A program made the position numbers and the translations under genes. The notes under the pieces were generated by a model. It saw only the letters and a program-made list of their open reading frames with translations. It had not been told where the DNA came from and ran no database searches. This document shows positions 33,781 through 45,454 of a DNA stretch of 64,000 bases, piece by piece (the first letter of the stretch is position 1; every line of letters begins with the position of its first letter). The stretch is from Boswellia sacra (taxonomy: Eukaryota; Streptophyta; Magnoliopsida; Sapindales; Burseraceae): positions 1-64,000 of the forward strand of contig SNVD02013300.1 of assembly GCA_013180625.2 (NCBI GenBank), given 5' to 3'.

Positions 33781-34119
33781 TCACTTGCTTCCACATTTTG
33801 TTCCGTGAAAAATTATTTGGCCATAAAACTCTGCCACATAAACCACCGTCTCCATGCTGAAGACATTTTCAACATCACTTGTGACAAGCTTGCACAAGCA
33901 TGGCACATTAACAGTCTTCACCACCTCACAACACTCTGGAGATGGTGGAACCTCTGGCCCATGTCTCCGGATATATACCTTGCATTGCGATACAAGGCGG
34001 TGCAGAAGATCGGCCAGATCGGGATCACAGCTTTGTCCTAAAACTTCCTTCCAGTATGTGAATACTCCGGCTATCAATATTATTGCAAATGGCATCATAG
34101 AAGCCTTAGTAGTACTCAT
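33781..34119 (-). CDS. secreted lipid-transfer-protein-like (8-Cys family) protein, 112 aa
   Basis: A single-exon minus-strand gene. Residues 1-29 form a signal peptide (hydrophobic core MMPFAIILIAGVF, likely cleavage before SCDPD). The mature part shows the plant 8-Cys pattern of the LTP/2S-albumin fold: C31, C46, C63-C64, C74-L-C76 and C109, with the family phrases PPSPECC and VPCLC and the ending GTKCGS. The seventh cysteine expected before Gly100 is Tyr99, so one disulfide should be lost; the paralogous pseudogene keeps a Cys there. Such proteins bind lipids in the cell wall or apoplast. Its start is the first Met and gives a clean signal peptide. The overlapping plus-strand ORFs are shadows. 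It could be a functional variant or an early pseudogene. Confidence 0.78.
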   Translation of the reverse strand: MSTTKASMMPFAIILIAGVFTYWKEVLGQSCDPDLADLLHRLVSQCKVYIRRHGPEVPPSPECCEVVKTVNVPCLCKLVTSDVENVFSMETVVYVAEFYGQIIFHGTKCGSK

Positions 34120-35940
34120 ACTATGAACTCTAAATGCTGCTTATTAAATAAGATATATGTACATAAAAAAATTGTTGTCGTCTTAGATTAAAATAAAAGA
34201 AGGCTTCAAGGGCATGATATGATCATGGTGGGTAGCTGGTAGTACTGGAGTTTCGGGCACTGTCTAGAGTAGTTTATTGCGTTGGGGATGGAACAAGTTG
34301 AACCTGTTAATTGTTATAACTATTGCAAATCTTATAGAAAATTAATTGTTTGATACAGGCGCTTAGCTTGGGGAATGAATATAAAGGCAATAATTATGCT
34401 TAGCGTCTTGAGTTAGGCTTGAAAGAATATTTTATCTATTCAGGCTTTAATATATATAGAATTAGGCAAGTAATATGGACTCGTGGCATGCACACGGGCA
34501 TGGGCTTTAAACTTGCCCTGAAGTCGCTTAGAAAGTAAAAACTGTGGTTTATGTAGTACTGTTTAAGAGAAATATTGATAACAACTTAATTAAAAAAACA
34601 AAAAAAAAAAGAAAAGAACTTAGATGAACATGACATATGATGATATTATATTGACGTGGTGTATTTAACCATTTATAATTTTTAATGTACTAAATAGTAG
34701 TTGAAATTTTATGTTTTCCCTTTTTCTTTTTCCTTTTTAAATTCTAATTTTTTCACCATTTTTTTTCTTTCTATCAACCACATCTTCTTAGCTAGAGTTT
34801 TATTTTAGTAAATTTCCATGCTAATGTGTCATCATTTAATTAAATAGGTTTATCAAATTAATAAAATGACATAATGAGAATGTCTCAAATTAGTTTTTCT
34901 TCGTGTTCACTCTTAAAAGGCTTCTTATCTATGCTCCTATTTAGTGTGAATAGCAAAATCATCAAGAAATAATCAAACAAGAGCGTGCCACCTTTATTTC
35001 ATGACCTATCCTGATTTGGCTTGAACTTTTAATGATTTTGTGGCATTTGTGCATTCTAATTCATTTGTGTTAGAGTTTCAATTCTTTTATTAAAATTGTT
35101 TCATTGACTATTAATCCTTGTAAATTTCTATATATATATATACACACACACACGCGTGCGAGCGTGTGCGCACATGTAGTTATGTATGTATGTACATACG
35201 TAAGTATGTATACACACACATAATATATTCTTGATAATTAAGATTAGTCCACTTAGAAGGTGTTATCTCTCCATATGTGGGGAAATTAATTTCAAAAACA
35301 TGACCTGAATACACAATCTACATTATAAATAATTGATGATAATCATCTTACTTTTATTAATGCAATAATTGATATACTCATAAGGATTTCGTTAGGGCCC
35401 AAGATTATCAATACACAATACATGAAATTTTATTTTTAACTTTAAGAAACTTTGAATGTATAATATGATGAGCTAGTAAAATATCAACTTATTCAAACTT
35501 TTACAAACTAAAGTAATAAAGCATGCAATTTCATCACTTATAATAAACATTTATATTTGTATCATGGCAGCCTATAAGATTTAATGTGGGGCACAATTTT
35601 CTAATACTATTCTTTAAATATTATTGAACATTAGGAGATATGTATATATTTTTCTACAATTAATTACATCAAATTAAGACATACATCTATAAACTTCAAA
35701 CTTAGCTACATAATAGAATAAATGAAAGATATTGATTAATTATCATGATTTTCAAGGATTATCAGAACGCTATTAATTTTTGTTAGTTACTTGGCTTCAA
35801 ACATACAACTCCGCATGCTAGATTGTGATCACAAAGCTAGCACATCTAGAGTTTCCGAACTGACATAAAAGAACACATGTCATGAGAAATGAAAATATTT
35901 ACCTTCCAACAAAATACATTGAGAATGAATTACCTTCACA
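34120..35940. other. intergenic with dinucleotide repeats
   Basis: No supported gene. 35127-35220 holds TA, CA, GTGTGC and (GTAT)n runs in succession. Confidence 0.55.
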
Positions 35941-35949
35941 ACTTTGTCT

Positions 35950-35969
35950 CATATATATACATATATAAG
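35950..35969 (+). promoter_or_regulatory. TATA-rich promoter of UBL gene 1
   Basis: The string tatatatacatatataag lies about 45-60 bp upstream of the start codon at 36012. Confidence 0.4.
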
Positions 35970-36011
35970 TAGAACGAGTTTGTTATGTACATTTAGAAAT
36001 CAAGAATAACA

Positions 36012-36488
36012 ATGGTCACCTTCAAAATCATGGGGGCAAAAATAACACCCCACGTTGATATCTCTTCAACTGCATCCTTTCTTGATTTGAAGCTAAAGAT
36101 TCAAACGATGTTAGATGTGGATGTGTCTAGGCAAACTCTCTTGTTCAATGACAAAAAGTTAAAGGATGATCACCTTATTAACTATCTCGCCCTGGATCCT
36201 CTTCAAACATTTCCGATTGATCTTGAGGTTGCTTCCCTGAAGAAAATCAAATTCAGAATCTTTGTGAAGTTCCCTTCTGGTGACAATTTTCTCATCTGGG
36301 TACTTGAAACAGATTTGGTTGCCGATTTGAAAATGAATCTAGCTAGGTTTACTGGCATGTCGGGCAAATACATCAGACTCTACCGTATGGCAGAGGAAAT
36401 GGAAGATGATGTTCCCCTCTATGCATACTATGTATGTGAAGGTTCCAAAATCAATATGACAATTAATAATGTTGGAGCTCAATGGTAA
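36012..36488 (+). CDS. protein with two ubiquitin-like domains, 158 aa (UBL gene 1)
   Basis: Intron-less ORF. Residues 1-76 are a ubiquitin-like fold: MVTFKIMGAKI (strand 1), ASFLDLKLKIQTML (helix) and RQTLLFNDKKLKDDHLINYL, which aligns with ubiquitin's [20 protein letters not shown]. Residues 80-155 repeat the plan (KFRIFVKF, LVADLKMNLARFTG, YIRLYRMAEEMEDDVPLYAYYVCEGSKINMTI). There is no C-terminal Gly-Gly, so it is not expected to be conjugated to substrates. It may act as a ubiquitin mimic or binding module, but its function is unknown. The start is the first Met, which opens strand 1, and sister genes start the same way. It is the first of three tandem copies 2.3-2.4 kb apart whose 3' flanks also align. 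Confidence 0.8.
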   Translation: MVTFKIMGAKITPHVDISSTASFLDLKLKIQTMLDVDVSRQTLLFNDKKLKDDHLINYLALDPLQTFPIDLEVASLKKIKFRIFVKFPSGDNFLIWVLETDLVADLKMNLARFTGMSGKYIRLYRMAEEMEDDVPLYAYYVCEGSKINMTINNVGAQW

Positions 36489-36907
36489 TTCAGATATATT
36501 TTTAGACGATGAAAGAATCAACTGAAGTGGGATAATATGATTTCAAGGTCATGTAATAAATTTCAGTTATGTGAAACAAATATTATGTAATTGTCCTTTA
36601 ATAGTCAAATGTTAGATATGCTACTTTTCTACATTATTATAATTAAGTTTATAACAAATAATATTTATGCATTAAGGTAAGGAATAACCAAGTGAGGCAA
36701 TATTTATAAATATGATCATCAGGTGATAAGAAGACAAATCACATATTAAAGAATCTCCCTTGAGATTGGCTTCAGAGTTACGGTCTTCTTAATCTCTATT
36801 AATTAAAGGGTGAGATAATCAGCATATTTATAAACATGGACGAGTTCCTTAATTGAAAATTAAAATCTTTATTTCACTAGATCGCTATAAGGTCCTGTTA
36901 CACCTTT

Positions 36908-36943
<36 letters not shown>

Positions 36944-38340
36944 GTTCCAAAAACAAAGTTACTAACTTGCTCATCTCATAGATATACTAGATGCCTTTTT
37001 TTTTGTTTCATATGTCCAAATAAGATAAATCATTTTATGTATATAGAGAATGGAATATACAGATAATTAGGAATATTAATTACTCCACTTCAAGGTTTGT
37101 AGTTTGTCATAAAAAGATATGGTTACACTCGTGAAAATTAGTTGACATTGGGACCCTAGGGTTTAACAAAAATCACTAATGTCCCCCAGTTTTGGCTCGG
37201 AAAACAGCTTCGCCTAGCCAGAAAATATTCTTGTGGGAGCTCAACTTGAACCTCATTAACCCGAGCCAATATTCGAATGCCCTACAACTCGAAACCCGAT
37301 CAATGATAGAATTGTCGATTATTGATTTGCACTTAAATTTCATGAAAAATCATGACAGATGCTTGGATGCACAAAATTTCCGGGCTAGAAAAAGCCGTTT
37401 GGCCTAGCCAAAAAATATTTTTTCCCCAGCCAAAATTTGAATGCCCTACAACTCACAACCCGATCAATGAGAGAATGATCGATTATCCGTTTGCTGTGAT
37501 TTGTTCCACCCAATATTTTTATATGATATAAATAAAAAAAAGTTTCATTTCATTTCATGCCTTTTTAATGTTTCTTTAAGTACTATCATTTATGGTTAAA
37601 CAAATATCCCTACCCAATTTTTATATATAGAATACATGTTAGGCTGATCATAAGATAAATAATAATTGAAAATATTAAAACTGTTTTAGATAACAATATT
37701 AAAGATAATAAAAAAGACATTTTCCGCAGCCGGGTTCGGACACCAAATTCCGAGGACATTGATTTAGAATTTTCAATGTGCTAAAGCAGATTTTGTTGAC
37801 TAGCCTTAATTAAATTAATCAAATAAAATTAATGAAGAAAGGAAAAGCTTCTCTCAATATTAATTATCATGTGCACGACTCAATAGTATTATTGATCTGT
37901 TCTAATTTTTGTGACTCACAAAAATTGTATTATTCAAATAATGTGTGCTGTATATATTTACATTATATTGTTCATAAGATTTCACTAGATAGCGATCAGA
38001 AAGGAAACTGAAATCGGGAAGCAAACATAAGATATCATGCGGAATGTATATAATATTTTATTACCTTCGGCAAAACAAAACAAAATAAAATAAAACAAAA
38101 GTCATAACAAAATTAAGAATGACTATGGTATATGACTTTCGTTGCAACGATTAGCTTTCTCTTTATATGTATAATATAATTATAACAATACAAAATTACA
38201 AATTCTATATATAAACTCACAAAAAAATTATTTAGCTACTTCACAAATTGTACATGTCAAATTGAAATTGCAATGTATTGAAAATTATCTTCCCAAAAAT
38301 ACATTTAGAATGAACCTTCACTGTTCACTTCTTTTCAAGG
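36489..38340. other. intergenic between UBL genes 1 and 2
   Basis: The first 350 bp (gggataatatgatt...tcatgtaata...cttgagattggcttcagag) aligns with the sequence after UBL gene 2 and belongs to the duplicated unit. 36913-36942 is an (ATT)n run. No other gene is seen. Confidence 0.6.
37211..37491. repeat. direct repeat of about 90-110 bp, two copies
   Basis: The first copy (37211-37331: cctagccagaaaatatt ... gaatgccctacaactcgaaacc ... gattattgatttgc) recurs at 37403-37491 with small changes (cctagccaaaaaatatt ... gaatgccctacaactcacaacc ... gattatccgtttgc). The small ORF across it is not convincing. Confidence 0.7.
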
Positions 38341-38346
38341 TATAAA
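38341..38346 (+). promoter_or_regulatory. TATA box of UBL gene 2
   Basis: TATAAA lies 67 bp before the presumed ancestral start ATG at 38408. Confidence 0.45.
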
Positions 38347-38407
38347 CTCGATTTGCATAAGCAGAGAACCAGTATTTTACGTGCACTTAATAATTAAGTA
38401 ATAACAA

Positions 38408-38862
38408 ATGCCGGTTTTCAAGATCGGAGGTGGGGAGGTTCAACCTCTGATCAATATGTCCCTGCAGCTGCAAACTTTCTTGCTATGAAGAATATGAGTG
38501 AAGCAATTTTAGATGTGAAGGTGTCTAGGCAAAAACTCGTGTGTGGTAATGAAGAGGTTGGTGATGATCAACTTGTTAATTATTACAGCCTGAATTTTGA
38601 TCCAGGACTTGTTCTTGCTGTTAAACCCCTCGATGAAGAAACGAAAATCAGAATTGTAGTGAAGACCTCTATTGGATTTTTCACTGTCAAGGTCAGGGAA
38701 ACATATTTAGTTTCGAATTTGGGAAGGAAAATGAGAAAGCGTCATGGCCTTTCCGAAAACAATATAAGATTCTACCGTCTTTGCAAGGAAATGAGAACTG
38801 ATATTGCTCTCTCTAAATACTACGTATGTGAGGCTTGTACGGTTGTTATGAAAATGGATTGA
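38408..38862 (+). pseudogene. second double-ubiquitin-like gene, frameshift near the start (UBL gene 2)
   Basis: The ATG at 38408 opens MPVFKIGGGEVQPLINM, matching strand 1 of the sister proteins, but runs into a stop after about 26 codons. The rest of domain 1 continues in another frame (AAANFLAMKNMSEAILDVKV, then VSRQKLVCGNEEVGDDQLVN), so one base has been gained or lost around 38450. Domain 2 is intact (KIRIVVKTSIGFFTVKV ... IRFYRLCKEMRTDIALSKYY ... YVCEACTVVMKMD, stop). Alternatively translation starts at the Met at 38485, giving a 125-aa protein without the first strand of domain 1. I favour a recent pseudogene. No Gly-Gly C-terminus. Confidence 0.65.
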
Positions 38863-39257
38863 CCTCATATAGTTTAATTAGCATAAGGAAAAGTGAACTT
38901 AGCATCACCATGAATTGGGATAATATAATATATAGGGTTATGTAATATGTTTCCATCGGAAACAATTAAGCTTTGAATAATTGTCTTTTCATAGGCAAAA
39001 TTAATGCGATGCTTCTTTTTAAATTGTTATCTATAACAAAAATTTATGCTTTAATGGTAGCCAATATTTCAGGAGATAAGGAGACAAATTAATAAATTTC
39101 ATATCAAATAAATATTCCTTGAGAGTGGTTTCATCAGAATGACAACCCTTTTTCTATCAAAGGGTAGCTCTTGTCAGTGTATTTATAAGCAATTAGTGCC
39201 TATAATTAAAAAAAAATCTTAAAGATAATATTAGGATGATTTTCTTACTCTTCAAAC

Positions 39258-39298
<41 letters not shown>

Positions 39299-40200
39299 TA
39301 ATCATTTCAATATGTTTAGTTTTTTAGGTATGTCTCAGCATGCAATTTTATACAGCTTTTGGTGTTGATCTGGGAAGCGGCTTCTTTAATTTATTGGTGC
39401 ATGACAATGTGTAAACGAATTGGAAAGAACAAATTTATATAAGCAAAAGATCTGGTGGGAACAGGCAAAAAGATATTGTAAAATGGATGATAAATTATCA
39501 ATATACATATAAGATAATGTTAATTTCTTTTGGATTTTTTGTAAAAAAAAAAAAGGCTCATTTTTCTTCTTGTTAGAAGAAACATTAATTATGTTATTGA
39601 ATCTTCAAAATTGTGTTTATATATTTCTTATAATTACTTTGAATTATCCAATTCTTCTATCAATATTTTAAGTTCTTTATCTTTGAATCCAACCTTATTA
39701 TATTTATACCTAAAAAGAAAATCAATCAAAATGTCAAATTATTGTTTTTAAATTCCATTTTTATTATACTGTTCGCTTAACAACCAAACTGATCCACTAT
39801 GCTTGTGTGTATGTGTGCGTGCACATATTATTGAAATCTCCTTTGAAGAGTATTTAATTATTGTCAAGGGTTGAGGGAAAGAACTTTGTTACTGAATTAA
39901 AGAGGAAACTTGCCAGCGTTTTCGGGGCATTTCAAGCACTTACTAGTATTATGATGGAAGAGATCAATATCCACATGAGGACTTTGACAAATTGGTGGAA
40001 AATTAAGCCTAAGTTACCATATATATAATTACATTGTTTTCGAGTAGTGAACAATTTTTTTTTCCATCGTCCTTTTACTTATTGCTATAATTTAACCATA
40101 GAACCACTGTTGTAACTAGCTAAAACCTAATGTACATGGTCACAGGTCACCAAAATAGACATTAATGTTTACCCACTTTTATCTGTAAAATTAAGCAAAC

Positions 40201-40285
<85 letters not shown>

Positions 40286-40695
40286 TTACAATGAAAATAT
40301 ATACGAATATTAAGAAAAGAGAAAAGCATACAATTCTTATTTTTTAATCAAGTACAAATTATAAAGCCGTGTAAAGGAAGTCTATCAATGCAATGCAAGT
40401 CTTGTGCTCCTGTTTGTGTCAGTTTCATCTCAGTTTTCTGATCAAAAGGCAATAAGAAAGCACAGAAAATCATGTCTCAACCAGACACACCACCTTCTTG
40501 TCATGAGAAGTCAATGAAAATATTACCAATTACTATTTGTTAAGGGCCAATATTCCCCTCCAAGATAATAAGCTGTATTTTTTTCTTCTACATCAAAGAT
40601 TAACTAGAAACATTATCTCCCATCTTATTGTTCCCACTTATCACAAAATAGTACCCAAAAAATTAAAAAAAAATTATAAGAGTGATTTGATTATC
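38863..40695. other. intergenic between UBL genes 2 and 3
   Basis: It begins with the shared 3' flank of the duplication unit, then holds (TA)n at 39263-39291 and a (CA)n(TA)n tract at 40205-40276. No gene is supported. Confidence 0.6.
40205..40276. repeat. compound (CA)n(TA)n microsatellite
   Basis: About 17 CA units are followed by about 19 TA units. Confidence 0.95.
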
Positions 40696-41175
40696 ATGGA
40701 AACAGTGATCTTCACAATAATAGGTGCAGAGATAACACCCGAGATTGAAATGCCAGCTTCCGCAACCATTCCTGACCTGAAAAAGAAGATCAAATCGGTT
40801 CTAGATGTTGCCGTGGCTAGGCAAACTCTCAGGTACAACAATCAAGTGCTAATGAATGATCAAACCCTTGGTCAGTGCAAGTTTGGGCAATCTGCCACAC
40901 TTGTTGTGATTGTCGCACCCCTGGCTGGACGTCCAAAGTTCAACATTTTGGCCAAGAACAACCTTGATGAGGAGGAAACAGCTAAGGTTAAAGTGAAAGA
41001 AACAACTTCGGTTGCAAAATTGAAGAAGAAACTTGGGGAGATTTGGATCTGTCGGGTTGAGAGAATCACTCTCTATCGGCTATCTGTCGAAATGGATGAT
41101 GATCTTCCCCTCTCCAAATACTATATTTCTGAGGGTTCTCAGGTTGATGCACTAATTAACTATCGAGGTTATTAG
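40696..41175 (+). CDS. protein with two ubiquitin-like domains, 159 aa (UBL gene 3)
   Basis: I chose the ATG at 40696 (METVIFTIIGAEITP) because it aligns with the starts of the two sister genes. The open frame extends 53 codons further up, but those residues are AT-biased and unmatched. Domain 1 (1-75) includes TIPDLKKKIKSVLD (helix) and RQTLRYNNQVLMNDQTLGQC, and ends TLVVIVAP, closely following ubiquitin. Domain 2 (80-156) includes VAKLKKKLGEI, ITLYRLSVEMDDDLPLSKYY and SEGSQVDALINY. The protein ends YRGY, without the Gly-Gly needed for conjugation. Tandem with UBL genes 1 and 2 on the same strand. Cellular role unknown; the fold suggests protein-protein interaction. Confidence 0.8.
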   Translation: METVIFTIIGAEITPEIEMPASATIPDLKKKIKSVLDVAVARQTLRYNNQVLMNDQTLGQCKFGQSATLVVIVAPLAGRPKFNILAKNNLDEEETAKVKVKETTSVAKLKKKLGEIWICRVERITLYRLSVEMDDDLPLSKYYISEGSQVDALINYRGY

Positions 41176-41998
41176 AAGTTTTAATTGAATGAATCAATAA
41201 ACTAAGTACCAACTATACTAATCATTAAAATAAATATGATTCGAATGAGTAAGTTAAATGTTATCATTATTAGTATACGGTTATTATTAAGTTCTAATGT
41301 TTCGACTGGTGTTAAAATATAATGAGTTTCTCTCGACAATTTAGATGATATAAGGTTTGTTATATAATTAATTGTTAAATAGATTGTTCAAAAATGGTAG
41401 GCTTAATATAAGGTAAGTGATTCCTTCGATGGAACTTTTTATTTTTCTTCTTCTTTTTTTTTCCAATTCCAATATTCCCTTTTTGTCATAATAAAAATTT
41501 GGATAATCAATCCTTGTTTCTAATATCTAGGGCTAATATGCCCTTTATTTCCACTTTAAATCTCTCGAACATTTAAGTGTTTCTTTACTAATTAGGTATA
41601 TAGCTTCATTATAAATAATTCTGGATTTGCATGGCTGTAGTATCAGCATGTTGAAATTACATATTTAAATTAGTAGAGTGGAAATAAGCATGTTGAACCT
41701 TGAAAGTGCCTTAATTTAAGCAAATATGTCTAAAATTTATCAACTTGCTTATGAAAACAAGAGGATGCGTTATTTTGTAATTGACTCACAATTTACATAT
41801 TCCCACTATCCCATACATATTAATTACAAGTGTGACAATATTCAGCTACATGGATAGGGAGATGATATCATCTTTTTTTTTTAATTAAATCTCAATTTAA
41901 TTTAAAAATTATATAAACTGAAGGGGCCTTAAAAAACTTTTCAAGAATCGTAACCAATTGATCTCATGAAATAATATTCATTCTAAATTTAATTGCCT

Positions 41999-42066
<68 letters not shown>

Positions 42067-43270
42067 CAATCATTATTCAACCTCCCAATGTTTGTTGAAC
42101 ATCCTGTCCACCCCGATTTTTTAAATATCATCATAAAACCCCCAATTGTTAATAATTTCTGTTAAAATAAACTGTTAATGGGACAAAAGGCACCTTTGAT
42201 GTTGAAAATTTTCGTGGATATGCACAGATTGGCCGATAACGATCCATTTTGAGTCGGCGGTGTCGCCCGACATGCCTCAGAGAAGGTCGCTAACAGCCAA
42301 CTCCGACGGCGGTCCGGTGACCCTTTAGTGACCAGTTTTAATTTTTTTAAATTTTTTATTTTTTCGAATTTCATAAAATAAATTTATTTACTTCAAATTA
42401 AAAGTTTATTAAATTTAAATATATATTAAATAAATCCAATAAATATTAATAATAAACAACATTATAAATGCACATTTATTTAATATGTATTTACTTTTAT
42501 TTTATTTTAGGAACAAATATGTGTATTTTTGTATTAAATATTAAATTTAAATAAATATGATTTTGATATTCAATTAAATTAAGCTTAAATTTATAAGTTA
42601 TACATCCATATATTTTACATAACTTAAGAATTAATTATACATTGTATTTATATTTATATAAAATAATTTATACAGAAATTGTACCAAATAGGAAAAATTG
42701 ATTATAAATTTTAATAGTTAAATATTATAAAGTAATACTATACGTGTCTACTTTAGTTATTTGTACATAATAAAAGCTACAATAATGGTAATTCCAAACA
42801 CCTCTATCCTGCTTTTAAAAAGTAAATCAATTTTTAAGAATTGCTTGACCAAACCCCCTCCCATTTTTTTCTATAGTTGATTTTTTTCACAGCAAAGTAG
42901 AAGCTGTTTATTATCACAACAATAGAAACCCCAAACTGGCCCTATATAGCATAGAGATATGGGCTCGTATGAGAACTAGAGAAATTAAACTGATTCAATG
43001 GGATCTGATAAAATTGAACAGGCCCATATTTTGCAGTAGAATTGGACTCCAAATCTAAAAATCTATCCATGTTCTTAAAAAAAAAAAAAAACACTAGTGT
43101 GGACCTCCAACCTCACGACTTTTGTACCAAGACTAATTACAACGAGCAAACAGATGAAAATATATATCATTCCCTGAAATCTGTAACAACTATGGAACAC
43201 GAGCATAATACAAGCAAGGAAACAAATTAGCCAAGCTAGAAAGAGACCTAATCTTAATTAGTAAAATAGT
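41176..43270. other. intergenic, AT-rich
   Basis: 42004-42065 is a long (TA)n run. No gene is supported; the frame at 42162-42374 is unconvincing. Confidence 0.55.
42004..42065. repeat. (TA)n microsatellite
   Basis: About 31 TA units. Confidence 0.95.
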
Positions 43271-43464
43271 AATGCTAGATATACAACTAAGTTGTACAAC
43301 CTCATTCATACAACCTGATATGGCACAAATTCACTGCGTGAGTAAAAATAAAAAATGAATTAACTAATTTTAATAAATAAAATGGGACTCACACATCCAA
43401 ATAGATTTATACAATGTCAGGTTGTATGGGTTAGGTTGTATAACTTGATTGTATACCTAGTATT
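43271..43464. mobile_element. MITE with about 55-bp inverted ends
   Basis: The left end aatgctagatatacaactaa and the reverse of the right end aatactaggtatacaatcaa continue to pair through atacaacctgatatgg, roughly 43 of 55 bases. No ORF. Its ends resemble the MITE at 46046-46241. Confidence 0.75.
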
Positions 43465-45454
43465 ATTGCTAGTAAAAACATGGCAGATTGAATTACACAA
43501 CTTAGTTGCATCTCCAAGAGAAACTCGCAAATTAACTTGGATATATTAAAAAAAACTCAATGATACATTAAAGTGGTAATTTAGGAATTAAATAGGGTTT
43601 AATGAGAAAAAAATAAGGGGTTTAAAATTATTAATAGAGTAAATTTCAAAGTAAGGGTTCTTTTTCTTTTTCTTTTTTGGGTCAAACTTATAATTTAAAC
43701 AAAATCCCTTTTAATCCCATTACGTGCCAAATTTGTCCTTAGCTCTTGTATATAATTTCTTCACACTGATTGTATATTCTACCAATTCGAAGAATAGCTT
43801 CCTAAGTTTTTGATCTGTTTCCGGGCAAATTAATTGTTACGAACCTGTCCTATTAACAAATTTGCAGGTTGAAAGGGAGGCTAACAAGGAAATTAAAATT
43901 ATGATTTTAATAAGATTTCTTTGCTTTCTTATTTTTCTCAATAGATCTATTTCTAAAATTTAAAATTATGATATATTCTATATATTAGCCTCCCCTGAGA
44001 TTTACTGAACTTTAATACTATCCTTATCGATTTGGAAAAGAGAACTTTCGCTTGCATGAATTGATTTTCGATCCGATAAGTTTGAGTTTAAGAGTACTCT
44101 GTTGCCCATTATTCGTGAACTGTTTCTGAAATCCTACGTTACTATTAAGTTATGATTCTTTCATTGGTTTGAATGATTTCACATTAATGCTTTAATTAGT
44201 TAGTGGGTTTCGGAAATTTTTTAAATCTAATTATTTTACCCCAGCATAATGCTCAATGACAATTGTTATTGTTTTCGAACAAATCTTTTGATGCCAATTC
44301 ACAAGATTTTTTCTACATCAAAACAAGTTAACAACAATCATTTTGAAGAAAATCGTGGTCTATCAACAGTCTTTTTGTTTCGTCACGTTATAACATTACC
44401 AAAATGTCCATGTGGATGAAGACCGATCGGCCGATGATTGACGACCAGAAGAGTGGTATTATCCGACGTTTGCTCTGCATGTATGCAACCATAACAATTA
44501 TTTCCAGAGTGTACTGTCATATATATTGTCATTGTTTTAATCAACGTCGACATCACCCGGAAAGGAAAGAAATGAAGCTTGAAGCCCACCTGTCTGTATA
44601 TTTTGATAACTTGTTTAATAGAATTTAATTATATGCACGGCTTACAATTTTTTATATTGACAAAAATGTTGTAAATAATATATAATTATGTGTTCAAGTT
44701 GATGTAAAGCAAGTGGGTAGAAATGAATTAAGATAAGGAGTTATAATGGGAACTAATGAACGTGAGAAAGCCAAAGTAAAAACGAGAATGAGTGAAATTT
44801 AGAGAGAGAGAGAGAGAGAGAGTAAGCAAAGTGGGTCATGCCATAAGTGAAACAATGGAATCGTTGAAGCTCATATGCATGTTTCATTCTCTTGAACACC
44901 CTTTATTGTTTATATAGGAAATTACAGTCCACATTTTTTACTTCGTGGGAGACAAAATGGCTTGTAACTCACGCTAAAATTCGGTGAAATAAATGCCATT
45001 TCGAGGGGCGCATTAAATGAGTACGAAAAACTTGACAAATTGGTGAAATTTCACACATTTAAAAAAAAAATAGCTCGGTTTATAAATACATTAGATGGTA
45101 CTTAGACATGTTTCGTGTGAGATATTATATAATATAATATAATATTGTATTACGTTATATTATATAGTAATAAAAATAGTGTCAAATTTATGTTATGTTT
45201 GGTATACATATGTATTTTATTAATTTATAACAAAAAAATAACAAAAATATTTTAAATAAATATATAAGGTAATATTTTTATTTTATAAAAATTAATTAAT
45301 TATTACTTTTTAAATCATTGGTCGGAGTGTCACCAGAATTAGTCAGGCTATTGTTGTCGTGAGTCTCCGACCAGTGATAAAATAAACCAATCACTCGAAC
45401 TACTTTTAATCATTTTGACCACTTTTGATGACAATTGTCACGACACTTAATATT
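43465..45454. other. intergenic, no supported gene
   Basis: A GA microsatellite lies at 44802-44821. Short frames near 44.4-44.6 kb overlap on both strands and match nothing I know. Confidence 0.5.

Noticed and set aside
33805..34126. plus-strand ORFs opposite the LTP-like gene
   Set aside because: Shadow frames of a gene with a signal peptide and the 8-Cys pattern on the minus strand.
40537..40695. upstream in-frame extension of UBL gene 3 (53 codons)
   Set aside because: Residues are AT-biased and do not match the sister genes, which start at the METV-equivalent position.
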